Assembly (NCBI GenBank): GCA_036280655.1
Contig: DASUQI010000032.1
Span: 1-64,000 of the forward strand
Length of the DNA: 64,000 bases
Origin: DASSJM01 sp036280655
GTDB taxonomy: Bacteria > Actinomycetota > UBA4738 > HRBIN12
Reading direction: 5' to 3'
Made by a program: the position numbers and the translations under genes. Below the pieces are notes generated by a model. The model saw only the letters and a list, made by a program, of their open reading frames with translations. It ran no database searches and was not told the DNA's origin. Positions 52,385 to 61,393 of the stretch are shown piece after piece (the first letter of the stretch is position 1; each line of letters starts with the position of its first letter).

Positions 52385-53305
52385 TCAGCTGACGGGCCGA
52401 GGTGCGATCCCCCATCGCCCGGACCAGGTGGCCCCGGGCGCGAGCGCGATCAGGTCGGTCCCGGTCGCGAACGCGTTCGGCGGGCAGGTCATCGGCTCGA
52501 TCGCGATCGCCTGCCGTCGCCGGGACGCCGGCTCGAGCGTGTCGCCCGTGTACGCCTGGAGGTAGCCGAAGCCCCGGTCGGCCCACAGCTCGACGACGCG
52601 GTCGCCGGCCTCGACACGGGCGCGAACGCGTTCGTCCGCGTCGCGCGTGAGCCCCGTGAAACAGGTGTCGAGCTGTGTCGAACCCACCTCCCGCGCGCTT
52701 CGGAAGTCGAATGCCGTTCCGGCGACCTCCTCCTCACCGACCGGGAGCGCCCGCTCGTCGGTCTCGAGCCGCCTCGGCGCCGGAAGCCTCAGCAGGGCCC
52801 CGTCCACCGCGGTCCCAACGGTCAGGTACGGGTGGAATCCGATGCCGAACGGCGCCGCCACGTCCGAAGCGTTCGTCGCGCTCGCGAGGACCGTGAGTCC
52901 GTCCGCGGCCAGCCGGTACTCGAGGTCCAGCTCGAGCCGCCAGGGATACGCGGGCTGGGGGTCCAGGAGACACACCAGCGTCACGGCGTCCCCGGCCGAT
53001 GACACGGCCGACCACGGGAGCCACCGCACGAGGCCGTGGATCGCGTTCCCACGCTCGGGCTCGTCGATCGCCGCCCTCCCCTCGATGCCCCCGAACGCGT
53101 ACCGGCCGCCGTCGAGGCGGTTCGGCCACGGGGCGAGGACCTGGCCCCGCCCGGCGGACGCCTGCTCGTCGAGCCCGAAACCATCGAGCACGTCCAGACC
53201 ACCCATCGAATAGGTGCGCAGCGTCGCTCCGACCTCTGTCACCACGACGATCTGGTCCCCGAACCGGATCTGGTGCTGCTCGCCCGAAGGCGGAACAGGC
53301 GTCAC
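52385..53305 (-). CDS. galM: Aldose 1-epimerase family protein
   Basis: A 306-residue galactose mutarotase-fold protein: PWPNRLDGGRYAFGG, ERGNAIHGLVRWLPW (His of NAIHG), and GIGFHPYLTVG (catalytic His), with EPMTCPPNAFATG near the end. Interconverts alpha and beta sugars. Starts MTPVPPSGEQHQIRFG at 53305, three bases after the exchanger stop. Convergent with GH15 (21-bp gap). Fits with galT and glucose-releasing GH15 in hexose handling. Confidence 0.9.
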   Translation of the reverse strand: MTPVPPSGEQHQIRFGDQIVVVTEVGATLRTYSMGGLDVLDGFGLDEQASAGRGQVLAPWPNRLDGGRYAFGGIEGRAAIDEPERGNAIHGLVRWLPWSAVSSAGDAVTLVCLLDPQPAYPWRLELDLEYRLAADGLTVLASATNASDVAAPFGIGFHPYLTVGTAVDGALLRLPAPRRLETDERALPVGEEEVAGTAFDFRSAREVGSTQLDTCFTGLTRDADERVRARVEAGDRVVELWADRGFGYLQAYTGDTLEPASRRRQAIAIEPMTCPPNAFATGTDLIALAPGATWSGRWGIAPRPVS

Positions 53306-53308
53306 GGG

Positions 53309-54367
53309 TCAGGAGATCCGGAGGAGACCCACGAGCCCGATCGCGTACATCAGCAGGACGAGCCACGAGTCCGGACCGATCCCCGCGAACTTCTTCGGCG
53401 GACGCAGGACGAGCCCGCCGGCGAACAGCGCGGTCACGAGGACGCCGATGCCTCCCAGCCATCCCGAGCTGGCGTCGACCGACTGCAGCACGGGCCTGCC
53501 GGCCAGCAGGTCGGCCACGAGGAACAGGGTCATCTGGACCTGGTTGCCGCCGAAGATGTCGCCCATCGCCAGCCCCACCTGGCCGAGGCGAACGGCGCGG
53601 ATGCCCGTGCTCACCTCCGGGAGCGCGGTGACCGAGGCAAGGATCGTCGCGCCGAAGATCACGCCGTTGATCCCCCAGTCGTTTGCGAGCGCATTGCCGC
53701 TCTGCTCGAGTACGACACCGGCGATCAGGGTGACGACGGACGCGAGCCCGAAGACCAGGACCGCGGTCGAGGTCTTCGCGTGCTGGAACCGGTTCGGGCG
53801 AACCCCTTTGACGGGGCCGGGGCTCGGCGCGACCATCTGCGCCTCCACGTGCTCGGTCACCGTCGCCCAGCGTTGGCTGCCACGCAGACGGTTGAGGATC
53901 AGCAATCCCAGGAACCACGTGATGACGATCAGTAACGAGATCGGGCTCACCGATCCGATCGCCACCGACGCGGGCAGGAGCGGCCCGAGGAGCGCCATCG
54001 TCACCAGGATGATCACGAAGACGGCCTCGATGATCGGCTCCAGCACGGTCGAGAGCGACGTCAGCGGCGTCTTGCTGCGCGACGTGGCGTCGAGCAACAC
54101 GAGGACGAGGGTCTGCATCGCGATGCCGCCGAGCAGGTTGCCGGTCGCGAGGCCGAGGTGACCCTGGATCGCCGCCGACACGGTGATCGCGATCTCGGGC
54201 AGCGTGCCCGCGATCCCGAGCAGGATCAGGCCGCCGAGCGCCTCTCCCAGGTTGAACCGATCGTCGACGATATCGGTCGTGTCCGACAGGAACACGCCCG
54301 CGACCCAGGTCGCCGCGGCGCCGGCGACGAAGACCAGGATGAGTGCGGTGGTGCTCAGCGAGTCCAC
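53309..54367 (-). CDS. Ca2+/cation antiporter (CaCA) family protein
   Basis: A 352-residue exchanger with ten or so helices and two alpha repeats: GIAGTLPEIAITVSAAIQGH with GNLLGG, and ASVTALPEVSTGIRAVRLGQ with GDIFGGN. The acidic residues in these repeats form the cation site. The family exchanges Ca2+ for H+ or Na+. GTG 54367 is one base after the cydB stop. Its co-expression with cytochrome bd is unusual. Confidence 0.85.
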   Translation of the reverse strand: MDSLSTTALILVFVAGAAATWVAGVFLSDTTDIVDDRFNLGEALGGLILLGIAGTLPEIAITVSAAIQGHLGLATGNLLGGIAMQTLVLVLLDATSRSKTPLTSLSTVLEPIIEAVFVIILVTMALLGPLLPASVAIGSVSPISLLIVITWFLGLLILNRLRGSQRWATVTEHVEAQMVAPSPGPVKGVRPNRFQHAKTSTAVLVFGLASVVTLIAGVVLEQSGNALANDWGINGVIFGATILASVTALPEVSTGIRAVRLGQVGLAMGDIFGGNQVQMTLFLVADLLAGRPVLQSVDASSGWLGGIGVLVTALFAGGLVLRPPKKFAGIGPDSWLVLLMYAIGLVGLLRIS

Positions 54368-54368
54368 G

Positions 54369-55391
54369 TCAGTAGCTGCTCTCGGTGAGCTCGACCTTGC
54401 CGCTGAACAGGTACTGGACCCCAGCGGTGTACAAGAGCACGAACGGGATCCCGACGATCGCGACGACCAGCATCACGGTCAGGGTGTAGGACTCGGCGGA
54501 CGCGTTCGTGACGGTCATGCTGTTCGCCGCGTTCGTCGAGGACTTCAGCATGTTCGGATACAACCCGGCGGAGATCGTCGCGAGCGAGAACGCGAGCACC
54601 GCGCAGCTGCCGAAGAACGCGGCCACGAACCGCCCCCGGCGGAACATGACCACCATCACGACGTAGGCGGCGAGGGCCGCGGTCGGGAACAGGAGCGTCC
54701 ACACGTCGTCCGTGAAGGTGTCCGTGACCCCGTAGTCCTCCAGCGCGATCCAGACGGCCGAGGTCGCCGCCGTGAGGGTGAACAGCCCGACGAACCGGGG
54801 GACCCATCGCCGCACCCGCGCCTGGAGCTCCCCGTCCGTCTTGACGACCAGGTACAGGGCGCCGTGCATGAGCAGCATCGCGACCGTCGTCACGCCTAAG
54901 AACACGGCGAACGGGTGCAGCACGTCGAGCAGGCTCCCGATCCGCACGTCCCCGTTCGGATCGAGCGGCACCCCGCTGATCACGTTGCCGAACGCGACGC
55001 CGAGCAGCAGCGCGAGCGCGTACGACGAGACAGAGAAGACCGCGTCCCACAGACCGCGCCACCGCGAGCTCTCCCGCTTGCTCCGGAACTCGATCGCGAC
55101 GGTGCGCAGGATCAGGAAGATCAGAACGAACATCAACGCCCAGTAGAAGCCGGAGAACAGCGCCGCGTACACGACCGGGAACGCCGCGAACAGGACGCCG
55201 CCCCCCACGACCAGCCACACCTCGTTACCGTCCCAGATCGGCCCGATGCTGTTGAGGACGATCCGTCGTTCCCGGTCCTCCCTCGCCGCGAACGGGTGGA
55301 GCATGCCGACGCCCAGGTCGAACCCGTCGAGCACGAGGTAGCCGGCGATGATCGCGACGAACAGCACGAACCACAGGTCAGCGAGCGACAT
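54369..55391 (-). CDS. cydB: Cytochrome bd quinol oxidase subunit II
   Basis: A 340-residue polytopic CydB. MSLADLWFVLFVAIIAGYLV, the early DGFDLGVGML, GPIWDGNEVWLVVGGGVLFA and FGNVISGVPLDPNG match subunit II. Start ATG 55391 overlaps the cydA stop by 14 bases. Works with CydA to reduce O2 with quinol. Confidence 0.95.
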   Translation of the reverse strand: MSLADLWFVLFVAIIAGYLVLDGFDLGVGMLHPFAAREDRERRIVLNSIGPIWDGNEVWLVVGGGVLFAAFPVVYAALFSGFYWALMFVLIFLILRTVAIEFRSKRESSRWRGLWDAVFSVSSYALALLLGVAFGNVISGVPLDPNGDVRIGSLLDVLHPFAVFLGVTTVAMLLMHGALYLVVKTDGELQARVRRWVPRFVGLFTLTAATSAVWIALEDYGVTDTFTDDVWTLLFPTAALAAYVVMVVMFRRGRFVAAFFGSCAVLAFSLATISAGLYPNMLKSSTNAANSMTVTNASAESYTLTVMLVVAIVGIPFVLLYTAGVQYLFSGKVELTESSY

Positions 55392-56808
55392 CTTCGATCT
55401 CCAGCTCTCCCGACGCGCGCGCCTGGCTCCGGCTCCGGAACACGTCACGGAACGTGTCGGGAAGATCGGCGAGGCGTCCCGCCTCGGGAGCCTCGGGGCC
55501 GTGCCTGATCTTGCGGTCGAGCAGGAACAGGAACAGCACGAGCAGCAAGGCGTACAGCAGCGCGAACGTGATCAACGACAGCAGGACCTGGCCCGTGGTC
55601 AGGGTGGGCGAGACCGCCTCGTTGGTCCGCATCACCTCCCAGACCACCCACGGCTGGCGCCCCACCTCCGCCGTCCACCACCCGGCGATCGTCGCCACCT
55701 CGGCGAGGAATACCGTCGCGACGCAGGCCCACAGCACCACCTTCGGCATCCGTTCGCCCTTGCGGCGCCACCAGACGAACCACGCGGCGGCCCCGATCAA
55801 GGGAAACAGGAACCCGAGGTCGATCATCGCGTGGTACGCCTGGAACGCGAGGTTCACGGGCGCCCAGTTCTTCTGCGGGAACTCCTCGAGTCCCTTGACC
55901 TCGGCGTCGAAGCTCCCGTACGACAGGAAGCTGAGGAGGCAGGGCACGCCGATCGCGTACGTCTTCCGCTCCCCCTCGTCGACCCAGCCGACGATGTCGA
56001 GCGGCGCGCACGACTCCGTCAGCCAGTTGCCCTCGATCGCCGCGAGCTTCGGCTCCTGGTTCTTCGTGACCGCGATCGCCATCTGCGCGCCGAACACGAA
56101 CACTTGCAGGACCGCCATGACCGTGAAGAACTTCACCGCCATCGAGAAGTTCCGCTTCGCGAACGCGAGGTGCCGGTGCTTCAGGAGGTACCACGCGCTC
56201 ACCGACAGCACGAGCCCGGCACCCACCATCCAGGACGCCACCCACGTATGGAGCAGTCGCGGAACGAACGTGGGCGTGAACACGACGGATCCGAAGTTCT
56301 CCATGAAGGCGATCTGACCCCACTGGCTCGCGCCGGTGGTGAACCCCTGCGGGGACTGCATCCACGAGTTCGCCATGAGGATCCACAGCGCGCTGAAGTG
56401 GGCGCCGAAGACCACGAGGAACGTCGCGAGCAGCCACATCTTCGGCCCGAGCCGGTCGCCGCCGAACAGCATGAGCCCGAGGAACCCGCCCTCGAGGAAG
56501 AACGCGAAGACGCCCTCGGCCGCGAGCAGGCTGCCGAACACGTTGCCGACGAACCGGGAGTACTGCGACCAGTTCATCCCGAACGCGAACTCCTGCACGA
56601 GCCCGGTCGCGATGCCGAGCGCGAACACGAGCCCGTAGACCTTGACCCAGAAGAACGAGGCCTCGCGCCAGACAGGATCGCCGGTCCGAACGTGCTTCCA
56701 CGCCATCCAGACCATGAGGACGCCGAGACCCATCGCGATCGGCGGGAAGATGAAATGGAAGCTGGCGGTGAGGGCGAACTGGAGCCGCGACAGGAACTCG
56801 GGGTTCAG
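55378..56808 (-). CDS. cydA: Cytochrome bd quinol oxidase subunit I, apparent CTG start
   Basis: A 476-residue CydA. The N-terminal NPEFLSRLQFALTASFHFIF and PPIAMGLGVLM lead to FGTG-type GNVFGSLLAAEGVF; the GRQPWVVWEVMRT box and two later His ligand regions are present. The first in-frame ATG (56733) would remove residues 1-25, including the heme-ligand histidine (E. coli His19, here His18). No ATG, GTG or TTG lies between the upstream in-frame TGA and that point. A CTG at 56808 has GAGGGGGAG three bases upstream, giving a normal N-terminus. Q-loop is of the short type. Confidence 0.85.
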   Translation of the reverse strand: MNPEFLSRLQFALTASFHFIFPPIAMGLGVLMVWMAWKHVRTGDPVWREASFFWVKVYGLVFALGIATGLVQEFAFGMNWSQYSRFVGNVFGSLLAAEGVFAFFLEGGFLGLMLFGGDRLGPKMWLLATFLVVFGAHFSALWILMANSWMQSPQGFTTGASQWGQIAFMENFGSVVFTPTFVPRLLHTWVASWMVGAGLVLSVSAWYLLKHRHLAFAKRNFSMAVKFFTVMAVLQVFVFGAQMAIAVTKNQEPKLAAIEGNWLTESCAPLDIVGWVDEGERKTYAIGVPCLLSFLSYGSFDAEVKGLEEFPQKNWAPVNLAFQAYHAMIDLGFLFPLIGAAAWFVWWRRKGERMPKVVLWACVATVFLAEVATIAGWWTAEVGRQPWVVWEVMRTNEAVSPTLTTGQVLLSLITFALLYALLLVLFLFLLDRKIRHGPEAPEAGRLADLPDTFRDVFRSRSQARASGELEIEDVAR

Positions 56809-56892
56809 GCGCTCCCCCTCACCGTCCGCTGACGTCGCATGACGTTGCCCTCGAACTCAACCGCAGGACCGCACCCGCGTCAAACGTCGCCG

Positions 56893-58503
56893 CTAGGGCA
56901 CCGCACCTCGAACCTTCGCATCCGCGGCCGACGTGTCCTCGGCGTGGTACCCAGCCAGGAGCTCCTGTTCCCTGTCCCTCCGGGGGAACGCGAAGAAGAC
57001 GAGCGCCGCCCCGAGCAGGATCGCGACGATTCCGGCGGTGTACGCCCAGTCGGCTCCGTCGAGAAACGACTGCCTTGCCCCCGCCGTGATCTGCTTCGCG
57101 TACTGCGGGAACTGCTGGGCAGTGGCCTCCGCGCCCGCGAACGACTTCGTCAGCTGCGCCTGTACGCCGTCGGTGAGCTGCTTCTGCGCCGACGCGGGGG
57201 CCGCGGCGATCGCGGACGCGATGGCCGCCGCATATCCGGCCGTGAGCAGTGCCCCGAGGATCGATTGCATGATCGCTCCGCCGAGGTCCCGCTGCAGGTC
57301 CGCCGTTCCCGATGCCATCCCCGCGCGGGCAACGGGCACGGAGCCGGTCAGCGAGTGCGAGGCCGGCGTTCCGGCGAACCCCACCCCGATGCCGACCAGT
57401 GCGTACGCGACCGCGACCTCCCAGTACGGGATGCCCTCGTTCCAACGAGCCAGCATCCAGACGAACCCCAGGAAACAGAAGACGTAGCCGAGGAGCAGAG
57501 TGAACCGTGCACCTCTCGACTCGACGAGCTTGGCCGATCTCGGCGCGATGATCACCATGAACGCAGCCGCCGGCAGGATCGACGTACCCGCTTCCAATGT
57601 GTTGTATCCCAGGACGTTCTGGAGGAACTGCTGGCCGATGAACATCGCGCCCATCAGCGTGCCGAACACGATGATCCCGGCACAGGCCGCCACCCAGAAG
57701 AGGCGGCGACTCGCGACGTGGAGGTCGTACAGGGGGTTGTCGGCCCGGCGCTGACGCAGGACGAACGCGATCGCCGCGGCAACCACGATCGCGCTCAGCA
57801 CGAGCACGAGTGAGGCCTCGTTCGGAACCGGCGCGAAGTTGATCGCCAGGATCAACGACGCGACCAACACGACGGAGAGGATCCCTCCCAGGTTGTCGAC
57901 GGGCTCCGTGGCCTCGTTCACGTGCGCTGGCACGAGCCGGATCGCGAGCAGGAGTGCGACCACGGCGAGCGGCAACGTCAGGAGGAATACCGAACCCCAC
58001 CAGAAGTGCTCGAGCACCACGCCCGACATCAGCGGCCCGAGCGCCGAGATGGCGCCGCCGAGTGCCGACCACAGCGCGATCGAACGGGTCCGGCCGGGGC
58101 CGGACCAGAGCGCGGCGATCAGGGCCAGGGTCGTCGGGTAGGCCATCCCGGCGGCGAGCCCTCCGCCCACCCGCGCTAGGAACAGCACCTCGTCCGACGG
58201 CGCGTACGCGGCGAGCAGGCTGAACGGGATCGCGAGCGTCGTCCCGAGGATCAGCATCAGCTTCCGCCCGTAGCGGTCGCCGACCGCGCCGAGGTACAGC
58301 ACCGACGCAGCGAGGCCGAGCGAATACCCGACCGCGATGAGGTTGAGCGTCGTCTGCGACGAGTCGAACGCGGCGCCGATCGACGGGAGGGCGACGTTCG
58401 CGACCGCGAGGTTCAGGTTCGCGACGGCGGCCACGAGGATGAGCGCGAGTAGGACGAGCCCGGCCCGCTCCGGAGCGCTCTCCCGCTCGGCCTGCGACAT
58501 CAC
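56893..58503 (-). CDS. MFS transporter, DHA2-type drug exporter-like
   Basis: A 536-residue permease with 14 helices, starting MMSQAERESAPERAG. FDSSQTTLNLIAVGYSLGLA and GRKLMLILGTTLAIPFSLLA are the first-half motif A region; GVGFAGTPASHSLTGSVPVA is the late motif C. Exports small hydrophobic compounds or drugs by proton exchange. The linker helix segment QKQLTDGVQAQLTKSFAGAE between helices 13 and 14 is long and periplasmic, as in DHA2 proteins. Separate from its neighbours. Confidence 0.88.
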   Translation of the reverse strand: MMSQAERESAPERAGLVLLALILVAAVANLNLAVANVALPSIGAAFDSSQTTLNLIAVGYSLGLAASVLYLGAVGDRYGRKLMLILGTTLAIPFSLLAAYAPSDEVLFLARVGGGLAAGMAYPTTLALIAALWSGPGRTRSIALWSALGGAISALGPLMSGVVLEHFWWGSVFLLTLPLAVVALLLAIRLVPAHVNEATEPVDNLGGILSVVLVASLILAINFAPVPNEASLVLVLSAIVVAAAIAFVLRQRRADNPLYDLHVASRRLFWVAACAGIIVFGTLMGAMFIGQQFLQNVLGYNTLEAGTSILPAAAFMVIIAPRSAKLVESRGARFTLLLGYVFCFLGFVWMLARWNEGIPYWEVAVAYALVGIGVGFAGTPASHSLTGSVPVARAGMASGTADLQRDLGGAIMQSILGALLTAGYAAAIASAIAAAPASAQKQLTDGVQAQLTKSFAGAEATAQQFPQYAKQITAGARQSFLDGADWAYTAGIVAILLGAALVFFAFPRRDREQELLAGYHAEDTSAADAKVRGAVP

Positions 58504-58542
58504 GCCGACGATAGCGCGGTTCAGGGGCGGCGACCCCCGAGG

Positions 58543-59787
58543 TCAGTCCTCCTCGTGGCGGATCCGCTCGCGGTCCTCCGCGTACCGGATCGTCTCCGCT
58601 ACGACGAGGACCACCATCACGCCGGTCAGGAGCGCGAGCGCGCCGAGCGCCCGGAGCTCCAATCCCACCGGGATCAGCACCAGCAGCAGGGCGGCGGCGA
58701 CCACGCGGCGGATCTTGACGAACCGCTCGACCCGATAGGTGAACGCCACGTGCCCGAGCAGGAACATCGCGACCCCCGAGTACATCGCGACGAGCGGGAG
58801 GGTCGCGAGAGGGTCGCCGATCGTGTGATCACCCTCGCCAGCGACCCCGGCGAGCACCTCCTCAAGCCCGAGCGCCATGAGCACGATGCCGGCGATCATC
58901 GGCAGGTGGAGGTAGCTGTACGCGTCGCGGGCCAGGCGAGCCCTGGCCTCTCCCCGCAGGCGCCGCAGGGTGCGCTCGGCGACCAGATAGACGACGTCGA
59001 AGTACGTCCACCAGATCGCGGCCGCGAGCGTGAGCCCCAGCACCGAGGCGGCCACGATCGGGCCCGCGATCGGCACGTGCACCACGCCGAGACCGATCGC
59101 CACGATCGATTCGCCCAGCGCGATGATCACGATCAGGCCGTGCCGCTCGGCGAAGTGGGCGGCCGAGTTGAGCCGCCAACCCGAGGCACCGGAGAGGATC
59201 GTGCCGAGGTAGTCGGCCACCAGCGCCGCCGCCCAGGCGAGGGTCTGCGCGGTCCCGTGGAGCTGCGACGCCACGAGGAGGATCGTCGTGCCCGAGACGA
59301 CCGAGGGCGCCCACCGGACGAGCTGGGCGCGGAGACCCGGATCGTCGTTGGCGCTCGCCGCGAGCCACAGCATCGTGAGGTGCAGGAGGCGCACGGCCAG
59401 GTAGCCCAGCGCGATCACGACGGGCCCGTACCACCCCCCCGGGAGGTCGTCGAACGCCTCCGGGACCGAGAGCGCGACGACGAACATCGCCGCCATCGCC
59501 CCGAACATGGCCAGGCGTCCGAGGCCCTCGTCAGCCCGGAGGACATTGCCGAGCCAGGCGTAGCCGACCCAGCACCACCAGAGCAGCGACAGCAGGAGCA
59601 GGCCGCGCACGATCCCTCGAGCCGAGATCGGCTCCGCGCCCATCAGCGAGGTCACCTGGGTGATCGCGAACACGAAGACCAGGTCGAAGAAGAGCTCGAT
59701 AGGCGTGACGCGCGCGTCCTCGGCGACCGCCTGCATCCGCGGGTGGCGCTCGGTGCTCACGGCCGGCATCGTCTCACGCGCAGTCAC
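58543..59787 (-). CDS. ltrA: Low temperature requirement protein A (LtrA)
   Basis: A 414-residue polytopic protein. The LtrA opening VTPIELFFDLVFVFAITQVT is followed by about ten helices, with AERHGLIVIIALGESIVAIG and LGHVAFTYRVERFVKIRR. Listeria ltrA mutants grow poorly in the cold, but the biochemical role is unknown. GTG 59787 overlaps the hydrolase TGA (GTGA), so MTARETMPAVSTERH is the chosen start; an ATG at 59769 is an alternative. Confidence 0.85.
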   Translation of the reverse strand: MTARETMPAVSTERHPRMQAVAEDARVTPIELFFDLVFVFAITQVTSLMGAEPISARGIVRGLLLLSLLWWCWVGYAWLGNVLRADEGLGRLAMFGAMAAMFVVALSVPEAFDDLPGGWYGPVVIALGYLAVRLLHLTMLWLAASANDDPGLRAQLVRWAPSVVSGTTILLVASQLHGTAQTLAWAAALVADYLGTILSGASGWRLNSAAHFAERHGLIVIIALGESIVAIGLGVVHVPIAGPIVAASVLGLTLAAAIWWTYFDVVYLVAERTLRRLRGEARARLARDAYSYLHLPMIAGIVLMALGLEEVLAGVAGEGDHTIGDPLATLPLVAMYSGVAMFLLGHVAFTYRVERFVKIRRVVAAALLLVLIPVGLELRALGALALLTGVMVVLVVAETIRYAEDRERIRHEED

Positions 59788-60485
59788 GCTGTCGCGCGAT
59801 CGACCTCCCGCGCGTACCGGTCGAGCCGCTCGGCGAGCTCCGTCGGGCGGGCGAGCGCCGGGAGGTGACCGCCGTCCATCTCGTCGGGCGTGATGCCGAG
59901 GCGTTCGCGGACCACGCGGCGCATGAAGTCGGCGGGGAAGAACCGGTCGTCCCGGCACAGCAGGAACCGCGTCGGCACGTCCGGCCAGCGTTCGAACGGA
60001 TACGGCCGCTCGAACGGAGTCCCGGACTGATCGCGCTCCCCGCGCTCGAAGGCCTCGGCCACGACGTCCGGCGGGACGTCGTGGAAGAACTCGGTCATGA
60101 CGTCGAACTCGTCCGGTGCTCGGCCGTCGCGTTCGGCCTGCGCGCGCCGCGCCTCGTCGAACGCGGTGTTCGCCCACCAGTCGCCCGGCGGTTCGCCCGG
60201 CGCCGGCACCATCGCGGCGAGCAGGACCACCAGGCGGACGGGAACGAGTTCGCACACGAGCGGCGCGGTGAACCCGCCCAGCGACTGGGCCACCAGGACC
60301 AGGTCGGTCCGGTCGCCGACCGCCTCCACGACGGCGTCCGCGTACTCGGGGAACCCGGCCGAGTCGTCGTCGGAGGGCAGGTCCGGCGCGACGGCGTCGT
60401 GCCCTCGCGACCGGAGCTCGGGCACCACGAGATGCCAGTACCAGGCCTCGGACCCGGCGCCGTGGATCAGGACGAACGTGCTCAC
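59784..60485 (-). CDS. Alpha/beta hydrolase
   Basis: A 233-residue hydrolase: FVLIHGAGSEAWYWHLVV, nucleophile elbow AQSLGGFTAPL (Ser in GxSxGG form), acid region FLLCRDDRFFP and GGHLPALARP (His). Similar to plant-type methylesterase/hydroxynitrile lyase-like and actinobacterial esterases; the substrate is unknown. Start GTG 60485 (VSTFVLIHGAG) gives the family length; the upstream frame to 60533 is unconserved. Coupled to ltrA. Confidence 0.85.
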   Translation of the reverse strand: MSTFVLIHGAGSEAWYWHLVVPELRSRGHDAVAPDLPSDDDSAGFPEYADAVVEAVGDRTDLVLVAQSLGGFTAPLVCELVPVRLVVLLAAMVPAPGEPPGDWWANTAFDEARRAQAERDGRAPDEFDVMTEFFHDVPPDVVAEAFERGERDQSGTPFERPYPFERWPDVPTRFLLCRDDRFFPADFMRRVVRERLGITPDEMDGGHLPALARPTELAERLDRYAREVDRATA

Positions 60486-60634
60486 GGCCGCGTCTCGGCG
60501 GTCATGCGGATGAGACCGGGGAGGTGCCTGCAACTCATCGCCGGGTCGGGGCTCCTCACCGCGTTGGTCCGAGACCGGTCCGTCGTGAGATAGTTCGGGC
60601 CTCGCGGACGACGCTATACCGAAGGGGGAACCGG

Positions 60635-61066
60635 ATGAGCATCGGACCGGTGGAGTACCTAATCGTGGCCTTCCCGGGCAACCAGTTCAAGGGCGAGATC
60701 GTGCCCGCGCTGGCCGAGCTGGTCGAGGCCGGAACGATCCGGATCATCGACCTCGCGTTCGTGATGAAGGACGCGGACGGCGCCGTGGTCGCGGCGGAGC
60801 TCGGCGACCTCGACTCCGACGTGTTCAAGGCGTTCGACGCGCTCTCGCCCGAGGGGCTGGGGCTGCTGAACGAGGAAGACCTGGCCGCGGCGGGCGAGGA
60901 GCTCGAGCCGAACTCCTCGGCGGCGCTGCTGGTGTGGGAGGACGTCTGGGCGACGAAGCTCCGAGACGCGATCCTGAACGCCGGCGGCGAGGTGCTCGAC
61001 CTCGAGCGCCTGCCGTACGAGGTCGTGCAGGCAGCCGTCGAGTTCGCGAACGCGAACAAGGACTAG
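60635..61066 (+). CDS. DUF6325 family protein
   Basis: A 143-residue acidic protein starting MSIGPVEYLIVAFPGNQFKG, with VEAGTIRIIDLAFVMKDADG and the C-terminal RLPYEVVQAAVEFA. The repeated GDLDSDVFKAF and LLVWEDVWATKLRDAI blocks fit the family, whose role is unknown. ATG 60635 follows GGGGGAACCGG. Followed by a SHOCT-domain gene 12 bases later, a frequent pair in actinobacteria. Confidence 0.9.
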   Translation: MSIGPVEYLIVAFPGNQFKGEIVPALAELVEAGTIRIIDLAFVMKDADGAVVAAELGDLDSDVFKAFDALSPEGLGLLNEEDLAAAGEELEPNSSAALLVWEDVWATKLRDAILNAGGEVLDLERLPYEVVQAAVEFANANKD

Positions 61067-61078
61067 GAGGAGATCAGG

Positions 61079-61384
61079 ATGATGCGACGCAGAGGACCCG
61101 GGCTCGTCGGGATGGCGGCGAGGACGGCCGTAGTCGCCGGGACGGCGACCGCGGTGAGTGGCCGGGTGGCCCGCCGTCAGGCGTCCAAGTACGCCGATCA
61201 GGACGCGCAGTACGTGCAGACGCAGGCCGCGGCCGCGGAGGCCGGCTACGAGCAGCAGGCGGCCGGACCGCCGCCGAGCGAGGACCCGTCGATGCAGATC
61301 CAGAAGCTCGCGCAGCTGCATGCCTCGGGGGCGCTCAGCGACGAAGAGTTCGCGGCGGCGAAGGCGAAGATCCTCGGGATCTGA
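61079..61384 (+). CDS. SHOCT-domain membrane-associated protein
   Basis: A 101-residue protein with an N-terminal hydrophobic stretch (GMAARTAVVAGTATAVSG) and a C-terminal SHOCT motif: IQKLAQLHASGALSDEEFAA ending KAKILGI. The Gln-rich middle is flexible. SHOCT is a short oligomerisation/adaptor motif. Probably forms an operon with the DUF6325 gene. Confidence 0.85.
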   Translation: MMRRRGPGLVGMAARTAVVAGTATAVSGRVARRQASKYADQDAQYVQTQAAAAEAGYEQQAAGPPPSEDPSMQIQKLAQLHASGALSDEEFAAAKAKILGI

Positions 61385-61393
61385 CCGCGGGGC

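Noticed and set aside
55348..56832. Plus-strand frame of 494 codons opposite cydA
   Set aside because: Antisense shadow of cydA.
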